Below, in pieces: positions 1-9,534 of a stretch of 64,000 nucleotides of DNA. Source of the stretch: Hyphomicrobiales bacterium. GTDB taxonomy: Bacteria > Pseudomonadota > Alphaproteobacteria > Rhizobiales > Rhizobiaceae. The first letter of the stretch is position 1. Each line of letters starts with the position of its first letter. The position numbers and the translations under genes are program-made. Where the stretch lies: NCBI GenBank assembly GCA_900469475.1, contig UBXG01000010.1, forward strand, positions 62,001 through 126,000, in the 5' to 3' direction. The notes beneath the pieces were generated by a model. That model worked only from the letters and a program-made list of their open reading frames with translations, had not been told where the DNA came from and did not search any database.

Positions 1-15
1 AGCAAGCCCATCCGG

Positions 16-639
16 TCAGGGAAGGGCGTCGTAGCCGTCCGCAAAGCCCTTCAAATCCACAGGGATGCCGATGCCTTCTTCCGGCGACTGGAAGACGATG
101 AAGGTTGCTGTGGCGCCGCTGCGCAGCGTCTTCAGCAACTGGTCCTCCAGCACAACCTCGGCATAGCAGCCATCGGAGAAGCAGCGCACGAAATAGGCGC
201 GACCGATATCCTTGCCGTCGATATTGAGGCCGAGACCGTTTGGCAGCAGCACGCCGAGCGGCGCCAGCACGCGCAGGATCTTGGACTTGCGGTCAGCCGT
301 CTTCAGCACGACGACGGACAGACCGATTTCCGGACGATCCTCGGCGATCACGTTCTGCATCAGCGCGCACTGCTCGGTCGCCGCGCCTGCCGGCTTGTCG
401 CACACGACGGACCATGCACCGTGGCTGGACCGGACCGTACCCGGCGGTTGCGGAACCTGGCTTGTAGGCACCTGCTGCGTATGCGGCTGCTGCTGGCCCG
501 GCTGGTCCGGCTGCAACTGTTGGGTCTGCTGCGCCGGCGGCTGAGTCTGCTGGCCCTGCTGCGCCCATGCGGGTGCGGCAACTGCGGCAGCGACGCTGCC
601 GGTAACGAGCAAAAGCCGGGCGAGGGAACGAAAACCCAT
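16..639 (-). CDS. IalB-family (invasion-associated locus B) exported protein
   Basis: The 207-residue product has a clear Sec signal peptide (residues 1-26, ending AWA), then a Gln/Pro-rich linker (about 27-68) and an IalB-type domain to the C-terminus. Two cysteine pairs are visible (CDKPAGAATEQC and VRCFSDGC), consistent with periplasmic disulfides. Family members are periplasmic or surface proteins first named in Bartonella; in rhizobia their role is not established. I chose the internal ATG at 639 because AGAGGT lies just upstream and the signal peptide begins there; a longer frame opens at 720 but puts 27 non-signal residues in front. It is divergent from the ctaC cluster. Confidence 0.85.
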   Translation of the reverse strand: MGFRSLARLLLVTGSVAAAVAAPAWAQQGQQTQPPAQQTQQLQPDQPGQQQPHTQQVPTSQVPQPPGTVRSSHGAWSVVCDKPAGAATEQCALMQNVIAEDRPEIGLSVVVLKTADRKSKILRVLAPLGVLLPNGLGLNIDGKDIGRAYFVRCFSDGCYAEVVLEDQLLKTLRSGATATFIVFQSPEEGIGIPVDLKGFADGYDALP

Positions 640-976
640 GGAAACCTCTAGATTCGAATCAGTGCCGCTATTGTTGAAGCCCAGGCCGGCAAATGAAAAG
701 CCCCGGCTGCTGGATTCCAACCGACTACGGCGGAAATACGACCTCTACTCCATTTTGTCCCGGCGGCGCCATGGACCGCGATGCAATTTTTCGTATGATG
801 ATGAAATGCTTGCCATGTCCGCGACAAGCTTGGGGGGATATTCGCGCAAAAATGCCGCACTAACAAATGTCGTGAGTTGTTGCGGAGCACCCCAAACTGT
901 GGTTTGAAGCGCAATGGATTGTAGGGATACTGCGTTTGAGGAAGATCTGGGATCAAACGCTGGAGGGAGAGACATC
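640..976. other. Intergenic region between divergent IalB gene and ctaC
   Basis: This 337-base divergent spacer must hold the promoters for the IalB-family gene and the cytochrome oxidase cluster. I see no convincing tRNA, small gene, FnrL/FixK-type dyad or terminator in it. The only well supported signal is the strong purine-rich ribosome binding site GGAGGGAGAG just before the GTG start of ctaC. Confidence 0.5.
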
Positions 977-1867
977 GTGATTAAGAGAGCTTACGCGGCT
1001 CTGGCGGCTATGATCTGTCTGCTTTTTGCGACAGGTAGCTACGCCGATCAGCCGAGACCTTGGGAAACCGGTATGCAGCAGGCGGCGACCGGCAACATGC
1101 ATCAAATCCGCTGGTTTGAGGCATACACGCTTTGGTTTATCATTCCGATCACGCTGCTTGTTCTGGTCCTGCTGGTGGTGGTCATGGTCAAGTTCCGGGC
1201 GTCCAAGAACCCGGTTCCGTCCAAGACGAGCCACAACACGCTGATCGAAGTCGTCTGGACGATCGGACCGGTCCTCATTCTTCTCTTCCTGGCTATTCCC
1301 TCCTTCAATCTTCTGACCGATCAGCTGACGTTCCCGGAAAAGACGGATGTCACCGTCAAGGCGACGGCGACGCAATGGCAGTGGAATTATGAATATGAGG
1401 GCAGTGGCGCGACGCCGGTCGCCTTCGACTCCTTCATGCTGAAGGAGCAGGACCGCGCCGCCGCCGGCAAGGACGATAAGTCGAAATATCCGCGGCTGCT
1501 CGCCGTCGATAACGAAATGGTCGTTCCCGTCGGCAAGAACGTGCGCCTTCTCATCACCGCCGCACCGACCGACGTCATCCATTCCTTCGCCTTGCCTGCA
1601 TTTGGTGTCAGGATTGACGCCATTCCGGGCCGTCTGAACGAAACCTGGTTCAATGCCGACCGCGAAGGCCTGTACTATGGACAGTGTTCCGAGCTCTGCG
1701 GCAAGGATCACTCCTTCATGCCGATCGCCATCCGTGTCGTCTCCGACGATCAGTACAAGCAGTGGCTTGCCGCTGCTGCAACCGATGTCGGCAAGGCGAA
1801 CAAGGCTCTGATGGCCGCCGTCGATCAACCGACGACCGTCAAGGTGGCGGAAAACACGGCGAAGTAA
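977..1867 (+). CDS. ctaC: Cytochrome c oxidase subunit II (aa3 type)
   Basis: Subunit II of the aa3-type terminal oxidase takes electrons from cytochrome c at its CuA centre and passes them to subunit I. The 296-residue product has a signal peptide (1-23), two membrane helices (about 51-71 and 91-112), the aromatic QWQW electron-entry motif near 134, and a complete CuA site: His202, Cys237, Glu239, Cys241, His245 and Met248, in the block [12 protein letters not shown]. The frame is open from 914, but the GTG at 977 has a strong GGAGGG ribosome binding site and starts directly at the signal peptide. It is first of ctaC-ctaD-ctaB-coxF-ctaG-ctaE, 13 bases before ctaD. Confidence 0.97.
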   Translation: MIKRAYAALAAMICLLFATGSYADQPRPWETGMQQAATGNMHQIRWFEAYTLWFIIPITLLVLVLLVVVMVKFRASKNPVPSKTSHNTLIEVVWTIGPVLILLFLAIPSFNLLTDQLTFPEKTDVTVKATATQWQWNYEYEGSGATPVAFDSFMLKEQDRAAAGKDDKSKYPRLLAVDNEMVVPVGKNVRLLITAAPTDVIHSFALPAFGVRIDAIPGRLNETWFNADREGLYYGQCSELCGKDHSFMPIAIRVVSDDQYKQWLAAAATDVGKANKALMAAVDQPTTVKVAENTAK

Positions 1868-1880
1868 GAGGGTAGGAACA

Positions 1881-3575
1881 ATGGCTGGATCCAAGGCACA
1901 CGACGATCACTCGCATGATCTTCACGACGCCCACGCGCACGACGATCATCATGCACACAAGCAATCTTTCGCTGATCGTTGGCTATTTTCGACGAATCAC
2001 AAAGACATCGGCACGCTTTATCTGATCTTCGCGATCTTTGCGGGCGTGATCGGCTTCCTCCTTTCCGTTGCTATCCGCATGGAATTGCAGGAGCCCGGCA
2101 TCCAGATCTTCAGCGGTCTGGCATCGATGGTCTACGGCTTTTCGGGCGATGCCGCCATCGATGGCGGCAAACAGATGTACAACGTCTTCGTCACCGCCCA
2201 CGCGCTGATCATGATCTTCTTCATGGTCATGCCTGCCATGATCGGCGGCTTTGCCAACTGGATGGTGCCGATCATGATCGGCGCGCCGGATATGGCTTTC
2301 CCGCGCCTCAACAATATCTCCTTCTGGCTGCTCGTTCCGGCCTTCCTGCTGCTCATCCTCTCGATGTTCGTCGAAGGCCCGGCAGGCGCTTACGGCGCGG
2401 GCGGCGGCTGGACGATGTATGTGCCACTGTCAGGTACGGTCGGCCATCCCGGCCCGGCGATTGATCTGGTTATCTTCGCGCTGCATATCGCCGGTGCCTC
2501 CTCGATCCTCGGTGCGATCAACTTCATCACCACGATCCTGAACATGCGCGCTCCCGGCATGACGCTGCACAAGATGCCGCTGTTTGCCTGGTCGGTTCTG
2601 ATCACCGCCTTCCTGCTGCTTCTGTCGCTCCCGGTTCTTGCCGGCGCCATCACCATGCTGTTGACCGACCGCAATTTCGGCACGACCTTCTTTGCGCCGG
2701 AAGGCGGCGGTGACCCGCTGCTCTACCAGCACCTCTTCTGGTTCTTCGGCCATCCGGAAGTCTACATTCTGATCCTGCCCGGTTTCGGCATGATCAGCCA
2801 CATCATCTCGACCTTCTCGCGCAAGCCGATCTTCGGCTATCTCGGCATGGCCTATGCCATGGTCGCGATCGGCGCCGTCGGCTTCGTCGTCTGGGCCCAC
2901 CACATGTATGTGACCGGCCTGTCGCTCGACACGCAGCGTTACTTCGTCTTCGCCACAATGGTCATCGCCGTTCCGACAGGCGTCAAAGTCTTCTCATGGA
3001 TTGCGACGATGTGGGGTGGTTCGATCCAGTTCCGCACGCCGATGATCTGGGCGCTCGGCTTCATCTTCCTGTTCACGCTCGGCGGCGTCACCGGCGTCCA
3101 GCTCGCCAATGCCGGCCTCGACCGCGAACTGCATGCGACTTACTTCGTTGTGGCACACTTCCACTATGTTCTGTCGCTTGGCGCCGTCTTCGCCATCTTC
3201 GCCGCCTGGTACTACTGGTTCCCGAAGATGACCGGCTACATGTACAATGAACGGATCGGCAACTGGCACTTCTGGATCACCTTCGTCGGTGTGAACATGG
3301 TGTTCTTCCCACAGCACTTCCTGGGTCGTGCGGGCATGCCGCGCCGCTACATCGACTATCCGGATGCCTATGCCGGCTGGAACTTTGTCTCCTCCATCGG
3401 CTCCTATGTCGCAGCCGTTGGCCTTTGCTTCTTCTTCTGGGGCGTTATAGATGCCTTCGCAAAGAAGCGCGTCGCAGGCGATAATCCCTGGGGTGAGGGC
3501 GCAACCACGCTCGAGTGGCAGCTGTCGTCGCCGCCGCCGCACCATCAGTGGGAAGAGCTGCCGCGCATCAAGTAG
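1881..3575 (+). CDS. ctaD: Cytochrome c oxidase subunit I (aa3 type)
   Basis: Catalytic haem-copper subunit with low-spin haem a and the a3-CuB site. The 564-residue protein carries the expected histidines: [11 protein letters not shown] (haem a), [12 protein letters not shown] with the cross-linked His-Tyr pair, WAHHMYVTG (CuB) and VAHFHYVLS (haem a3 and haem a). The block ending [12 protein letters not shown] is the proton-channel entry typical of A-type oxidases. Unusually, residues 7-27 form a His/Asp-rich cytoplasmic extension (10 His) before the conserved [14 protein letters not shown]. Start ATG 1881 follows GAGGGTAGGA. A perfect hairpin lies between this gene and ctaB. Confidence 0.98.
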   Translation: MAGSKAHDDHSHDLHDAHAHDDHHAHKQSFADRWLFSTNHKDIGTLYLIFAIFAGVIGFLLSVAIRMELQEPGIQIFSGLASMVYGFSGDAAIDGGKQMYNVFVTAHALIMIFFMVMPAMIGGFANWMVPIMIGAPDMAFPRLNNISFWLLVPAFLLLILSMFVEGPAGAYGAGGGWTMYVPLSGTVGHPGPAIDLVIFALHIAGASSILGAINFITTILNMRAPGMTLHKMPLFAWSVLITAFLLLLSLPVLAGAITMLLTDRNFGTTFFAPEGGGDPLLYQHLFWFFGHPEVYILILPGFGMISHIISTFSRKPIFGYLGMAYAMVAIGAVGFVVWAHHMYVTGLSLDTQRYFVFATMVIAVPTGVKVFSWIATMWGGSIQFRTPMIWALGFIFLFTLGGVTGVQLANAGLDRELHATYFVVAHFHYVLSLGAVFAIFAAWYYWFPKMTGYMYNERIGNWHFWITFVGVNMVFFPQHFLGRAGMPRRYIDYPDAYAGWNFVSSIGSYVAAVGLCFFFWGVIDAFAKKRVAGDNPWGEGATTLEWQLSSPPPHHQWEELPRIK

Positions 3576-3582
3576 CTCATTT

Positions 3583-3609
3583 CCGGACGCCGTGATAAGC
3601 GGCGTCCGG
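3583..3609 (+). promoter_or_regulatory. Intercistronic hairpin between ctaD and ctaB
   Basis: CCGGACGCC and GGCGTCCGG form a perfect 9-bp stem with a 9-base loop, directly after the ctaD stop and before the ctaB ribosome binding site. There is no T run, so it is not a standard terminator. It may be an mRNA 3'-stabilising or processing structure that lets ctaCD transcript accumulate over the assembly genes; that role is inferred. Confidence 0.6.
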
Positions 3610-3633
3610 TTCAACGGATAATTGGAAGAAAGA

Positions 3634-4593
3634 ATGACGGTCATCGACAATCACGAAGCACTCGCAAAGCAAGGCGATACCGGCCTGTCGGAAGCGGGTG
3701 CGCGCGATTATTTCGAGCTTCTGAAGCCGCGCGTGATGTCGCTGGTCGTCTTCACGGCCTTTACCGGCCTCGTATTGGCTCCCGGCCATATCAACCCCGT
3801 TCTCGGCTTCATCGCGATCCTCTGCATTGCGGTCGGTGCCGGCGCATCCGGTGCCTTGAACATGTGGTACGACGCCGATATCGATGCCGTCATGACCCGC
3901 ACCAAGAGCCGGCCGATACCTTCGGGCCGTATCAATCCCTCGGAAGCCCTGGCCTTCGGCTTGGTGCTGTCGGGCTTTTCGGTGACGATCCTCGGTCTTG
4001 CGATCAACTGGCTTTCCGCCGGCATTCTCGCCTTCACCATTTTCTTCTATGCCGTCGTCTACACGATGTGGCTGAAGCGCTCGACGCCGCAGAACATCGT
4101 CATCGGCGGTGCTGCCGGCGCTTTCCCGCCCGTCATTGGCTGGGCCTGCGTCACCGGCAGCGTGCCAGTCGAGAGCATCGTGCTCTTCCTCATTATCTTC
4201 CTCTGGACGCCGGCCCATTTCTGGGCAATGGCACTCTTCAAGATGGGGGATTACGAGGCCGTCGGCGTACCGATGCTGCCGAATGTCTCCGGCATCCCAA
4301 CAACGAAGAATCAGATCGTCGTCTATGCGGTGCTGACCGCCATCTTCGGCGTCGTGCCGGCTTTCATGGGCTTTGCGAGCTTCGGCTATGGCGTCGTTGC
4401 AGCGGTGCTCGGCGCGATCTTCGTGCACTGTTCCATCGCCGTCTGGCGCATGGCCGATGGCGACGTGAAGATGGTGCCGGCAAAGAAGCTCTTCGGCTTT
4501 TCCATTTTCTATCTCTTTGCGATCTTTTCCGCGCTGCTGATCGACCGGCTCGTTGCCGTGCTGATTTCGGGTGGTGCCGGAGGCTGGCTATGA
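3634..4593 (+). CDS. ctaB: Protohaem IX farnesyltransferase (haem O synthase)
   Basis: UbiA-family membrane prenyltransferase that adds the farnesyl group to haem B to make haem O, the precursor of haem A for subunit I. The 319-residue protein has the first Asp-rich motif [19 protein letters not shown] and about nine membrane helices. ATG 3634 is chosen because GGAAGAAAG lies just upstream; a TTG start at 3622 would add four residues and would leave no ribosome binding site. The stop overlaps the start of the next small gene (ATGA), so the two are translationally coupled. Confidence 0.96.
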   Translation: MTVIDNHEALAKQGDTGLSEAGARDYFELLKPRVMSLVVFTAFTGLVLAPGHINPVLGFIAILCIAVGAGASGALNMWYDADIDAVMTRTKSRPIPSGRINPSEALAFGLVLSGFSVTILGLAINWLSAGILAFTIFFYAVVYTMWLKRSTPQNIVIGGAAGAFPPVIGWACVTGSVPVESIVLFLIIFLWTPAHFWAMALFKMGDYEAVGVPMLPNVSGIPTTKNQIVVYAVLTAIFGVVPAFMGFASFGYGVVAAVLGAIFVHCSIAVWRMADGDVKMVPAKKLFGFSIFYLFAIFSALLIDRLVAVLISGGAGGWL

Positions 4594-4730
4594 TAGAGCT
4601 CGTCAAGCTGACCGAGGCGCAGAAGAAGTCGCGGCGAGGGCGCAACATCGCGCTCGGCCTCGTACTTGCCGGTCTGGTGGTGCTGTTCTACGCGATCACC
4701 ATCATCAAGGTCGGTTCCGGACACGTTTGA
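4590..4730 (+). CDS. CoxF-like small single-pass membrane protein
   Basis: A 46-residue protein with a basic N-terminal segment (QKKSRRGRN) and one membrane helix (about 20-38). Its ATG overlaps the ctaB stop and it ends 9 bases before ctaG, the position where alphaproteobacteria carry a small CoxF-type oxidase assembly or accessory protein. Family assignment rests on size, topology and position; the biochemical role is not established. It is easily missed because longer open frames cover it. Confidence 0.8.
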   Translation: MIELVKLTEAQKKSRRGRNIALGLVLAGLVVLFYAITIIKVGSGHV

Positions 4731-4739
4731 GGAGGCGTC

Positions 4740-5351
4740 ATGGAGGGGGAGGTCACAAAAAGCACGAGGAACGGCACCCGTAGCAACGGGATGATCGTTG
4801 CCATGTGCCTGAGCTTCGTCGTCGGCATGAGCGCCATGTGCGCCGCCGCCGTGCCGCTCTATCGCATGTTCTGTCAGGTGACGGGCTATAACGGCACGAC
4901 GCAGCGCGTCGAGCAGGTGTCGAACCTCATCCTCGACAAGCAGATCCAGGTTTCCTTCGATGCCAACGTCGCGCCCGGCCTGCCATGGGATTTCAAGCCG
5001 TTGCAAAAATCTGTAAGCCCGAAGATCGGCGAGACGGTCGAGGTCAAGTTCCAGATCGAGAACAAGTCGGACAAGATGGAGCGCGGCCAGGCGATCTTCA
5101 ACGTCACGCCGCTCGAAGCCGGGGTCTATTTCAACAAGGTCCAGTGCTTCTGCTTCAACGAGACGGATCTCGCGCCCGGCGAAAAGCGCGAAATGTCAGT
5201 GGTTTTCTATGTCGATCCCGAGATCGCCAAGGCTCCGGAAACCAAGACGATCAACGCGCTGACACTGTCCTATACCTATTATCCACGGGAAGGCGCAAAG
5301 CCCGTGGCATCCAATGACGGCGTTACGAAGCCGGTGGAAAAAAAGCTTTGA
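4740..5351 (+). CDS. ctaG: Cytochrome c oxidase assembly protein CtaG/Cox11
   Basis: Cox11-type copper chaperone that delivers copper to CuB of subunit I. The 203-residue protein has a short cytoplasmic tail, one membrane helix (about 17-40), the family motif [15 protein letters not shown] and the copper-binding CFCF in VQCFCFNE within the periplasmic immunoglobulin-like domain. The ATG follows GAGGAGGCGTC. It sits between the CoxF-like gene and ctaE, in the usual alphaproteobacterial order. Confidence 0.97.
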   Translation: MEGEVTKSTRNGTRSNGMIVAMCLSFVVGMSAMCAAAVPLYRMFCQVTGYNGTTQRVEQVSNLILDKQIQVSFDANVAPGLPWDFKPLQKSVSPKIGETVEVKFQIENKSDKMERGQAIFNVTPLEAGVYFNKVQCFCFNETDLAPGEKREMSVVFYVDPEIAKAPETKTINALTLSYTYYPREGAKPVASNDGVTKPVEKKL

Positions 5352-5414
5352 TGGAGAGTGCTTTTCGGTCTGACCGGAAGCAATATGGGAAAAAGTTATT
5401 CGGGGATTGCTGAT

Positions 5415-6293
5415 ATGGCCGAAGTGCATCAGAGAAAACACGATTATCACATTATCGATCCCAGCCCGTGGCCGATCATTGCGGCCTTTGGGGCCTTCGT
5501 GATCACCTTCGGCGGTGTCTGCTTCATGCGTTACCTGAACGGTGGCGCGCTGCATCTGTTCGGAATCAATTTCGCCCAGCCCTGGCTGTTCTTCATCGGT
5601 CTCGCCGTGGTCCTCTATGTCATGTATGGCTGGTGGGCCGATACGATCAAGGAAGCACATGAGGGCGCGCATACCCGCGTCGTCTCGCTGCATCTGCGCT
5701 ACGGCATGATCATGTTCATCGCTTCCGAAGTGATGTTCTTCGTTGCCTGGTTCTGGGCCTATTTCGATGTCAGCCTGTTCCCGAACGAGGCGATCCAGGC
5801 ATCACGCACGGCCTTCCTTGGCGGCCAGTTCCCGCCGAAGGGCGTTGAGGTTCTCGACCCTTGGCACCTGCCGATCTACAACACCATCATCCTGCTGCTG
5901 TCGGGCACCACGGTCACCTGGGCACACCATGCGCTGCTGCACGGCGACCGCAAGGGGCTGATCCAGGGTCTGACGCTGACCGTGCTGCTTGGCGCGTTGT
6001 TCTCCTGCGTCCAGGCTTATGAATATGCCCACGCTCCATTCGCTTTCAAAAACTCGATCTATGGTGCGACCTTCTTCATGGCGACCGGCTTCCACGGTTT
6101 CCACGTTCTGATCGGGACGATCTTCCTGCTGGTTTGCTTGGTCCGCGCCATCCGGGGTGATTTCACGCCGAAGCAGCATTTCGGCTTCGAGGCGGCCGCC
6201 TGGTACTGGCACTTCGTCGACGTGGTCTGGCTGTTCCTGTTCTTCTGCATCTACATCTGGGGCAGCTGGGGCGCACCGCTTGCGGCGGGCTGA
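5415..6293 (+). CDS. ctaE: Cytochrome c oxidase subunit III
   Basis: Subunit III of the aa3 oxidase, seven helices, structural and proton-uptake role. The 292-residue protein contains the conserved HLRYGMIMFIASEVMFF stretch with the helix-buried Glu, FWAYFDVSLFP, and the C-terminal WYWHFVDVVWLFLF. The frame is open from 5358, but the ATG at 5415 begins MAEVHQRKHDYH, the usual rhizobial N-terminus, with GGGGA upstream; an ATG at 5385 is a less likely alternative. Last gene of the cluster, followed within 20 bases by a strong terminator. Confidence 0.96.
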   Translation: MAEVHQRKHDYHIIDPSPWPIIAAFGAFVITFGGVCFMRYLNGGALHLFGINFAQPWLFFIGLAVVLYVMYGWWADTIKEAHEGAHTRVVSLHLRYGMIMFIASEVMFFVAWFWAYFDVSLFPNEAIQASRTAFLGGQFPPKGVEVLDPWHLPIYNTIILLLSGTTVTWAHHALLHGDRKGLIQGLTLTVLLGALFSCVQAYEYAHAPFAFKNSIYGATFFMATGFHGFHVLIGTIFLLVCLVRAIRGDFTPKQHFGFEAAAWYWHFVDVVWLFLFFCIYIWGSWGAPLAAG

Positions 6294-6310
6294 TCGGTAT
6301 CGATCTTTCG

Positions 6311-6350
6311 AAAACAAAAGGCGGGCGCTCAGCGTCCGCCTTTTGTTTTG
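6311..6350 (+). terminator. Terminator of the cta operon (works in both directions)
   Basis: A long near-perfect stem, arms AAAACAAAAGGCGG and CCGCCTTTTGTTTT extended by GCGCT/AGCGT, with A-rich left and T-rich right ends so that either strand gives a U tract. It separates ctaE from the convergent kinase-like gene that ends at 6356. Confidence 0.93.
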
Positions 6351-6355
6351 TACCC

Positions 6356-7006
6356 TCAATACATTGAGGCAATTCTTTCAAATGCAGTGGGATGGGGCGG
6401 GCCCTTGGCGAGCAATTGCTGGATCTCCTCGGCACAGGCCTTAGAGCTCTTTACTGATGTATCGATCTCCAGATCGTAGATCCCCGGTCGGTGGACCTCT
6501 TCCTGCCATGCAATGACCGGCGCGGGGATGGGCTTATCCGCTCCGACAGCAACGTAAGTGCCCTGTCTTTCTGGTCCTTCCACCAGCCGCCGCTGCAGCA
6601 CAACATCGAGGGGGCAGCGTACGCCGACGAACAGGACGGGCAGACCTACCAGAAGCCGGGCGCAGTCGGGGAGAATGCCGAGCGGTTGCGAATAGCTGTC
6701 GTGATGACCGAACTCGGCGATGACATTGAGCCCCATGCTGCTATGCGCGGCGATCGACGCATAGAGTGCGGCATAAAGGCGCCCAACCAGCGGCTCGAGA
6801 TCAGGCCGCTCGCCGCCGGGACGCAAGCCGATACCAGGACGGTAGCGTGGAGGCGTGACATGCCGCACATAGGTGTCGACGCCGAGATTGAGCCAAACGC
6901 CCTCGAAATCAGCCTGTATCACCTCGACGATGCTGCTTTTTCCGGATCGCGGCGCGCCGTTGAGAATGATGATCTGACCAAGAGGCGAGCCTTCGCTGGT
7001 TGCCAT
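6356..7006 (-). CDS. Chloramphenicol phosphotransferase-like small kinase
   Basis: The 216-residue product starts with a P-loop (IIILNGAPRSGKSS) and matches the CPT-like/zeta-toxin-like kinase layout: a conserved Asp in LGVDTYV, an acidic/His stretch IAEFGHHDSY, and FVGVRCPLDVVLQRR in the lid region. Family members phosphorylate small hydroxyl substrates; the substrate here is unknown and chloramphenicol resistance should not be assumed. ATG 7006 has AAAGGAT upstream; a longer frame to 7279 would overlap the divergent DUF983 gene. It sits antisense between cta genes and SURF1, an interruption of an otherwise oxidase-related region. Confidence 0.75.
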   Translation of the reverse strand: MATSEGSPLGQIIILNGAPRSGKSSIVEVIQADFEGVWLNLGVDTYVRHVTPPRYRPGIGLRPGGERPDLEPLVGRLYAALYASIAAHSSMGLNVIAEFGHHDSYSQPLGILPDCARLLVGLPVLFVGVRCPLDVVLQRRLVEGPERQGTYVAVGADKPIPAPVIAWQEEVHRPGIYDLEIDTSVKSSKACAEEIQQLLAKGPPHPTAFERIASMY

Positions 7007-7133
7007 GAATCCAATCCTTTCTGCATGCTTTTCCCGGGCTGCTGGCGCGGCGTATCTGCGCTTTTCGATTGGACGGACGCGCACATCGCGGTTACTGATA
7101 GTGACAGGGGCGAGATCGATAGGTTCGCTCGCA

Positions 7134-7577
7134 ATGGCAGCCGATCGAGACAGAACTTTGACCTCAGAGCAAGACAAGACGCCGGACAAGATATCCCATG
7201 ATGATAGCGCTCTCTTTGCGCCCGTCGATCCATTCAAGGTCGGCATACAGGGATGTTGTCCGCGTTGCGGCCAGGGCAAGCTCTTCGACGGATTATTGTC
7301 GCTGAAGCCGCGCTGCGCCGCCTGTGATCTCGACTATGCCTTCGCTGATGCCGGTGATGGGCCAGCCGTCTTCGTCATCCTGATCGTCGGCTTCATCGTC
7401 ATCGGTTCGGTCTTGTGGATGCAAATCAATTATGCGCCGCCGATCTGGGTCTACATAGTGCTGTTCGCTCCGCTGACGATCATTCTTTCGCTATTGTCCC
7501 TGCGCTGGTGCAAGGGCATCCTGATCGCCCTGCAATATCGCAATAATGCAGCCGAAGGGCGCGTCCACCGTGATTGA
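7134..7577 (+). CDS. DUF983 zinc-ribbon membrane protein
   Basis: A 147-residue protein with a zinc ribbon (CCPRCGQGKLF and RCAACDLDY) followed by two membrane helices (about 80-102 and 106-126), the layout of DUF983. These proteins are commonly encoded next to oxidase assembly genes, as here with SURF1, but have no defined activity. The frame is open from 7005, which would run over the start of the divergent kinase-like gene; ATG 7134 is preferred, with only a weak AGG upstream. It overlaps SURF1 slightly. Confidence 0.85.
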   Translation: MAADRDRTLTSEQDKTPDKISHDDSALFAPVDPFKVGIQGCCPRCGQGKLFDGLLSLKPRCAACDLDYAFADAGDGPAVFVILIVGFIVIGSVLWMQINYAPPIWVYIVLFAPLTIILSLLSLRWCKGILIALQYRNNAAEGRVHRD

Positions 7578-8331
7578 GTCGGCAATGCCTGTGCGCCGCG
7601 CCAATCCCCTGTGGCAGATCGCCAAGGCACTGCTTCTGCTCGTCGCCTTCGTCATCCTGATCGGGCTCGGCACCTGGCAGGTGGAGCGACTGCAGTGGAA
7701 GGAAGGCCTGCTGGCCGACATCGCTGCACGCAAGGATGCATCCGCCATACCTTTGTCGGCGATCGAGACCATGGCGGCATCCGGCGGCGATATCGAATAT
7801 CGCGTCGTCACGGCGATTGGCCATTACCTCAACGACAAGGAGCGGCATTTCCTCGCTACCCACGATGGCGATCCCGGCTATCACATCTACACGCCTTTGC
7901 AGCTCAACGATGGCCGCTTTATTTTCGTCAATCGAGGCTTCGTCCCCACCGAGGCGAAGGACCCCGAAAAGCGCAAACAGGGTGAATTGACCGGCGAACA
8001 GACCGTTATCGGCCTCGCTCGGGCAAAACTCGTCGACCGGCCCGACGGCATGCCGGACAATGATCTCGGCAAGAACATCTTCTTCTGGAAGGATCTGGAC
8101 GCCATGGCCTCCAGCGTCGGCCTACCGAAGGACAAGGTGCTGCCCTTCTTCATCGACGCGGACAGGACGCCCAATCCGGCAGGTCTGCCGATCGGCGGCG
8201 TCACCATCATCGATCTGCCGAACAATCACCTGCAATATGCGGTGACCTGGTATGGGCTGGCAGCGGCGCTGGCAGCGATCGTCGCCATATCCTGGTGGCG
8301 CAAGCGCCATCCGGACGCGCCCCGACAATAG
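7570..8331 (+). CDS. SURF1-family cytochrome oxidase assembly protein
   Basis: SURF1 helps insert haem a into subunit I. The 253-residue protein has the two-helix topology with a large periplasmic loop: helix 1 about residues 20-40 ending LGTWQVERLQWKEGLL, the loop motifs GYHIYTPL and FVNRGFVP, and helix 2 near 225-245 (YAVTWYGLAAALAAIVAI). GTG 7570 is chosen because GAAGGG lies 10 bases upstream; ATGs at 7546 and 7585 have no ribosome binding site. It overlaps the DUF983 gene by 8 bases and completes the oxidase-biogenesis set after ctaB and ctaG. Confidence 0.93.
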   Translation: MIESAMPVRRANPLWQIAKALLLLVAFVILIGLGTWQVERLQWKEGLLADIAARKDASAIPLSAIETMAASGGDIEYRVVTAIGHYLNDKERHFLATHDGDPGYHIYTPLQLNDGRFIFVNRGFVPTEAKDPEKRKQGELTGEQTVIGLARAKLVDRPDGMPDNDLGKNIFFWKDLDAMASSVGLPKDKVLPFFIDADRTPNPAGLPIGGVTIIDLPNNHLQYAVTWYGLAAALAAIVAISWWRKRHPDAPRQ

Positions 8332-8372
8332 AGGCATGCAATAGAATAGCTTCATTTCGGCGGAATATTACG

Positions 8373-8422
8373 CTAGAGCATGATCCCAAAAAGTGCGCAG
8401 CGGTTTTTAGATAAGATCATGC
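8373..8422. repeat. Rhizobial palindromic repeat copy 1
   Basis: GCATGATC (8378-8385) and GATCATGC (8415-8422) are perfect inverted arms flanking AAAAGTGCGCAGCGGTTTTT. The core matches that of a second element at 14051-14098. Such small intergenic palindromes with the AGCGGTTTT core are widespread in rhizobial chromosomes. It lies between SURF1 and ispH. Confidence 0.8.
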
Positions 8423-8493
8423 GGACTGAATGGAGCAGGCGGCGCGGCCGCCGTATCTATGGCTCAGCCATCGTCGCGCATTTCGGAAGAGAC

Positions 8494-9501
8494 ATGAACA
8501 TAGCTGTTTCCAAACCTGACCTGACCATCCGGCTTTGCGGGCCGCGCGGCTTCTGCGCCGGCGTCGACCGCGCTATCCAGATCGTCGTTCTGGCGCTAAA
8601 GGCCTATGGCGCGCCGGTTTATGTCCGCCACGAGATCGTCCATAACCGCTATGTCGTCGAGGGGCTGGAGGCCAAGGGCGCCATCTTCGTCGAGGAGCTG
8701 GATGAAATCCCGGCCGAACATCGCGCCCAGCCCGTCGTCTTCTCGGCGCATGGCGTGCCGAAATCCGTGCCGGCCGATGCCGATGCGCGCAATCTCTTCT
8801 ATCTGGATGCCACCTGTCCGCTGGTCTCGAAGGTGCATAAGCAGGCCATGCGCCACAATCGTCTCGGCCGCCACGTCGTCCTGATCGGCCATGCCGGCCA
8901 TCCGGAAGTGATCGGCACGATGGGCCAGCTGCCCGAAGGCGCCGTGTCGCTGATCGAAACGGTCGAGGATGCCGATGTCTACGAGCCTGCCGATCCCGAT
9001 AATCTCGGTTTCGTGACGCAGACGACGCTCTCGGTTGACGATACCGCCGGCGTCATCGCGCGGCTGCAGGAGCGCTTCCCCAATCTCACGGCACCGGCTG
9101 CCGATTCGATCTGCTACGCCACGACGAACCGCCAGGAAGTAGTGAAGGAAGCCGCTCCGGGCTGCGATCTCTTCATCGTCGTCGGCGCGCCCAATTCCTC
9201 CAATTCCAAGCGTCTCGTCGAAGTGGCGCTCCGAGCAGGAGCGAAGAAATCCGTTCTCGTCCAGCGCGCGGCCGAGATCGATTGGGACAATATCGGCGAT
9301 ATCCAGACGGTTGGCCTCTCGGCTGGTGCATCTGCGCCAGAAGTCATCGTCAACGAGATCATCGAAGCTTTCCGCGCCCGCTACAATGCCGTGGTGGAAC
9401 TCGCTGAAACTGTGAAGGAAACGGAGAATTTCCTCGTCAATCGCGAGCTTCGCAGTATAGAGCTGACGACAGCAGACATGGCTTTCGTCAACGGCGAATA
9501 G
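8494..9501 (+). CDS. ispH: 4-hydroxy-3-methylbut-2-enyl diphosphate reductase
   Basis: Last enzyme of the MEP isoprenoid pathway: reduces HMBPP to IPP and DMAPP on a [4Fe-4S] cluster. All three cluster cysteines are seen in their blocks: [10 protein letters not shown] (Cys21), [11 protein letters not shown] and [10 protein letters not shown], plus the substrate-binding [10 protein letters not shown] and HAGHPEV histidines. Length 335. ATG 8494 follows GGAAGAGAC; an open frame from 8380 includes the repeat element and is rejected as start. It leads a probable ispH-thrB-rnhA operon. Confidence 0.97.
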   Translation: MNIAVSKPDLTIRLCGPRGFCAGVDRAIQIVVLALKAYGAPVYVRHEIVHNRYVVEGLEAKGAIFVEELDEIPAEHRAQPVVFSAHGVPKSVPADADARNLFYLDATCPLVSKVHKQAMRHNRLGRHVVLIGHAGHPEVIGTMGQLPEGAVSLIETVEDADVYEPADPDNLGFVTQTTLSVDDTAGVIARLQERFPNLTAPAADSICYATTNRQEVVKEAAPGCDLFIVVGAPNSSNSKRLVEVALRAGAKKSVLVQRAAEIDWDNIGDIQTVGLSAGASAPEVIVNEIIEAFRARYNAVVELAETVKETENFLVNRELRSIELTTADMAFVNGE

Positions 9502-9534
9502 CCGACCCAAGGCGCTCAAGTTCAGGACTGTTTC

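Noticed and set aside
914..976. Longer N-terminal form of CtaC from ATG 914
   Set aside because: The added 21 residues precede a clear signal peptide and have no ribosome binding site; the GTG at 977 has a strong one.
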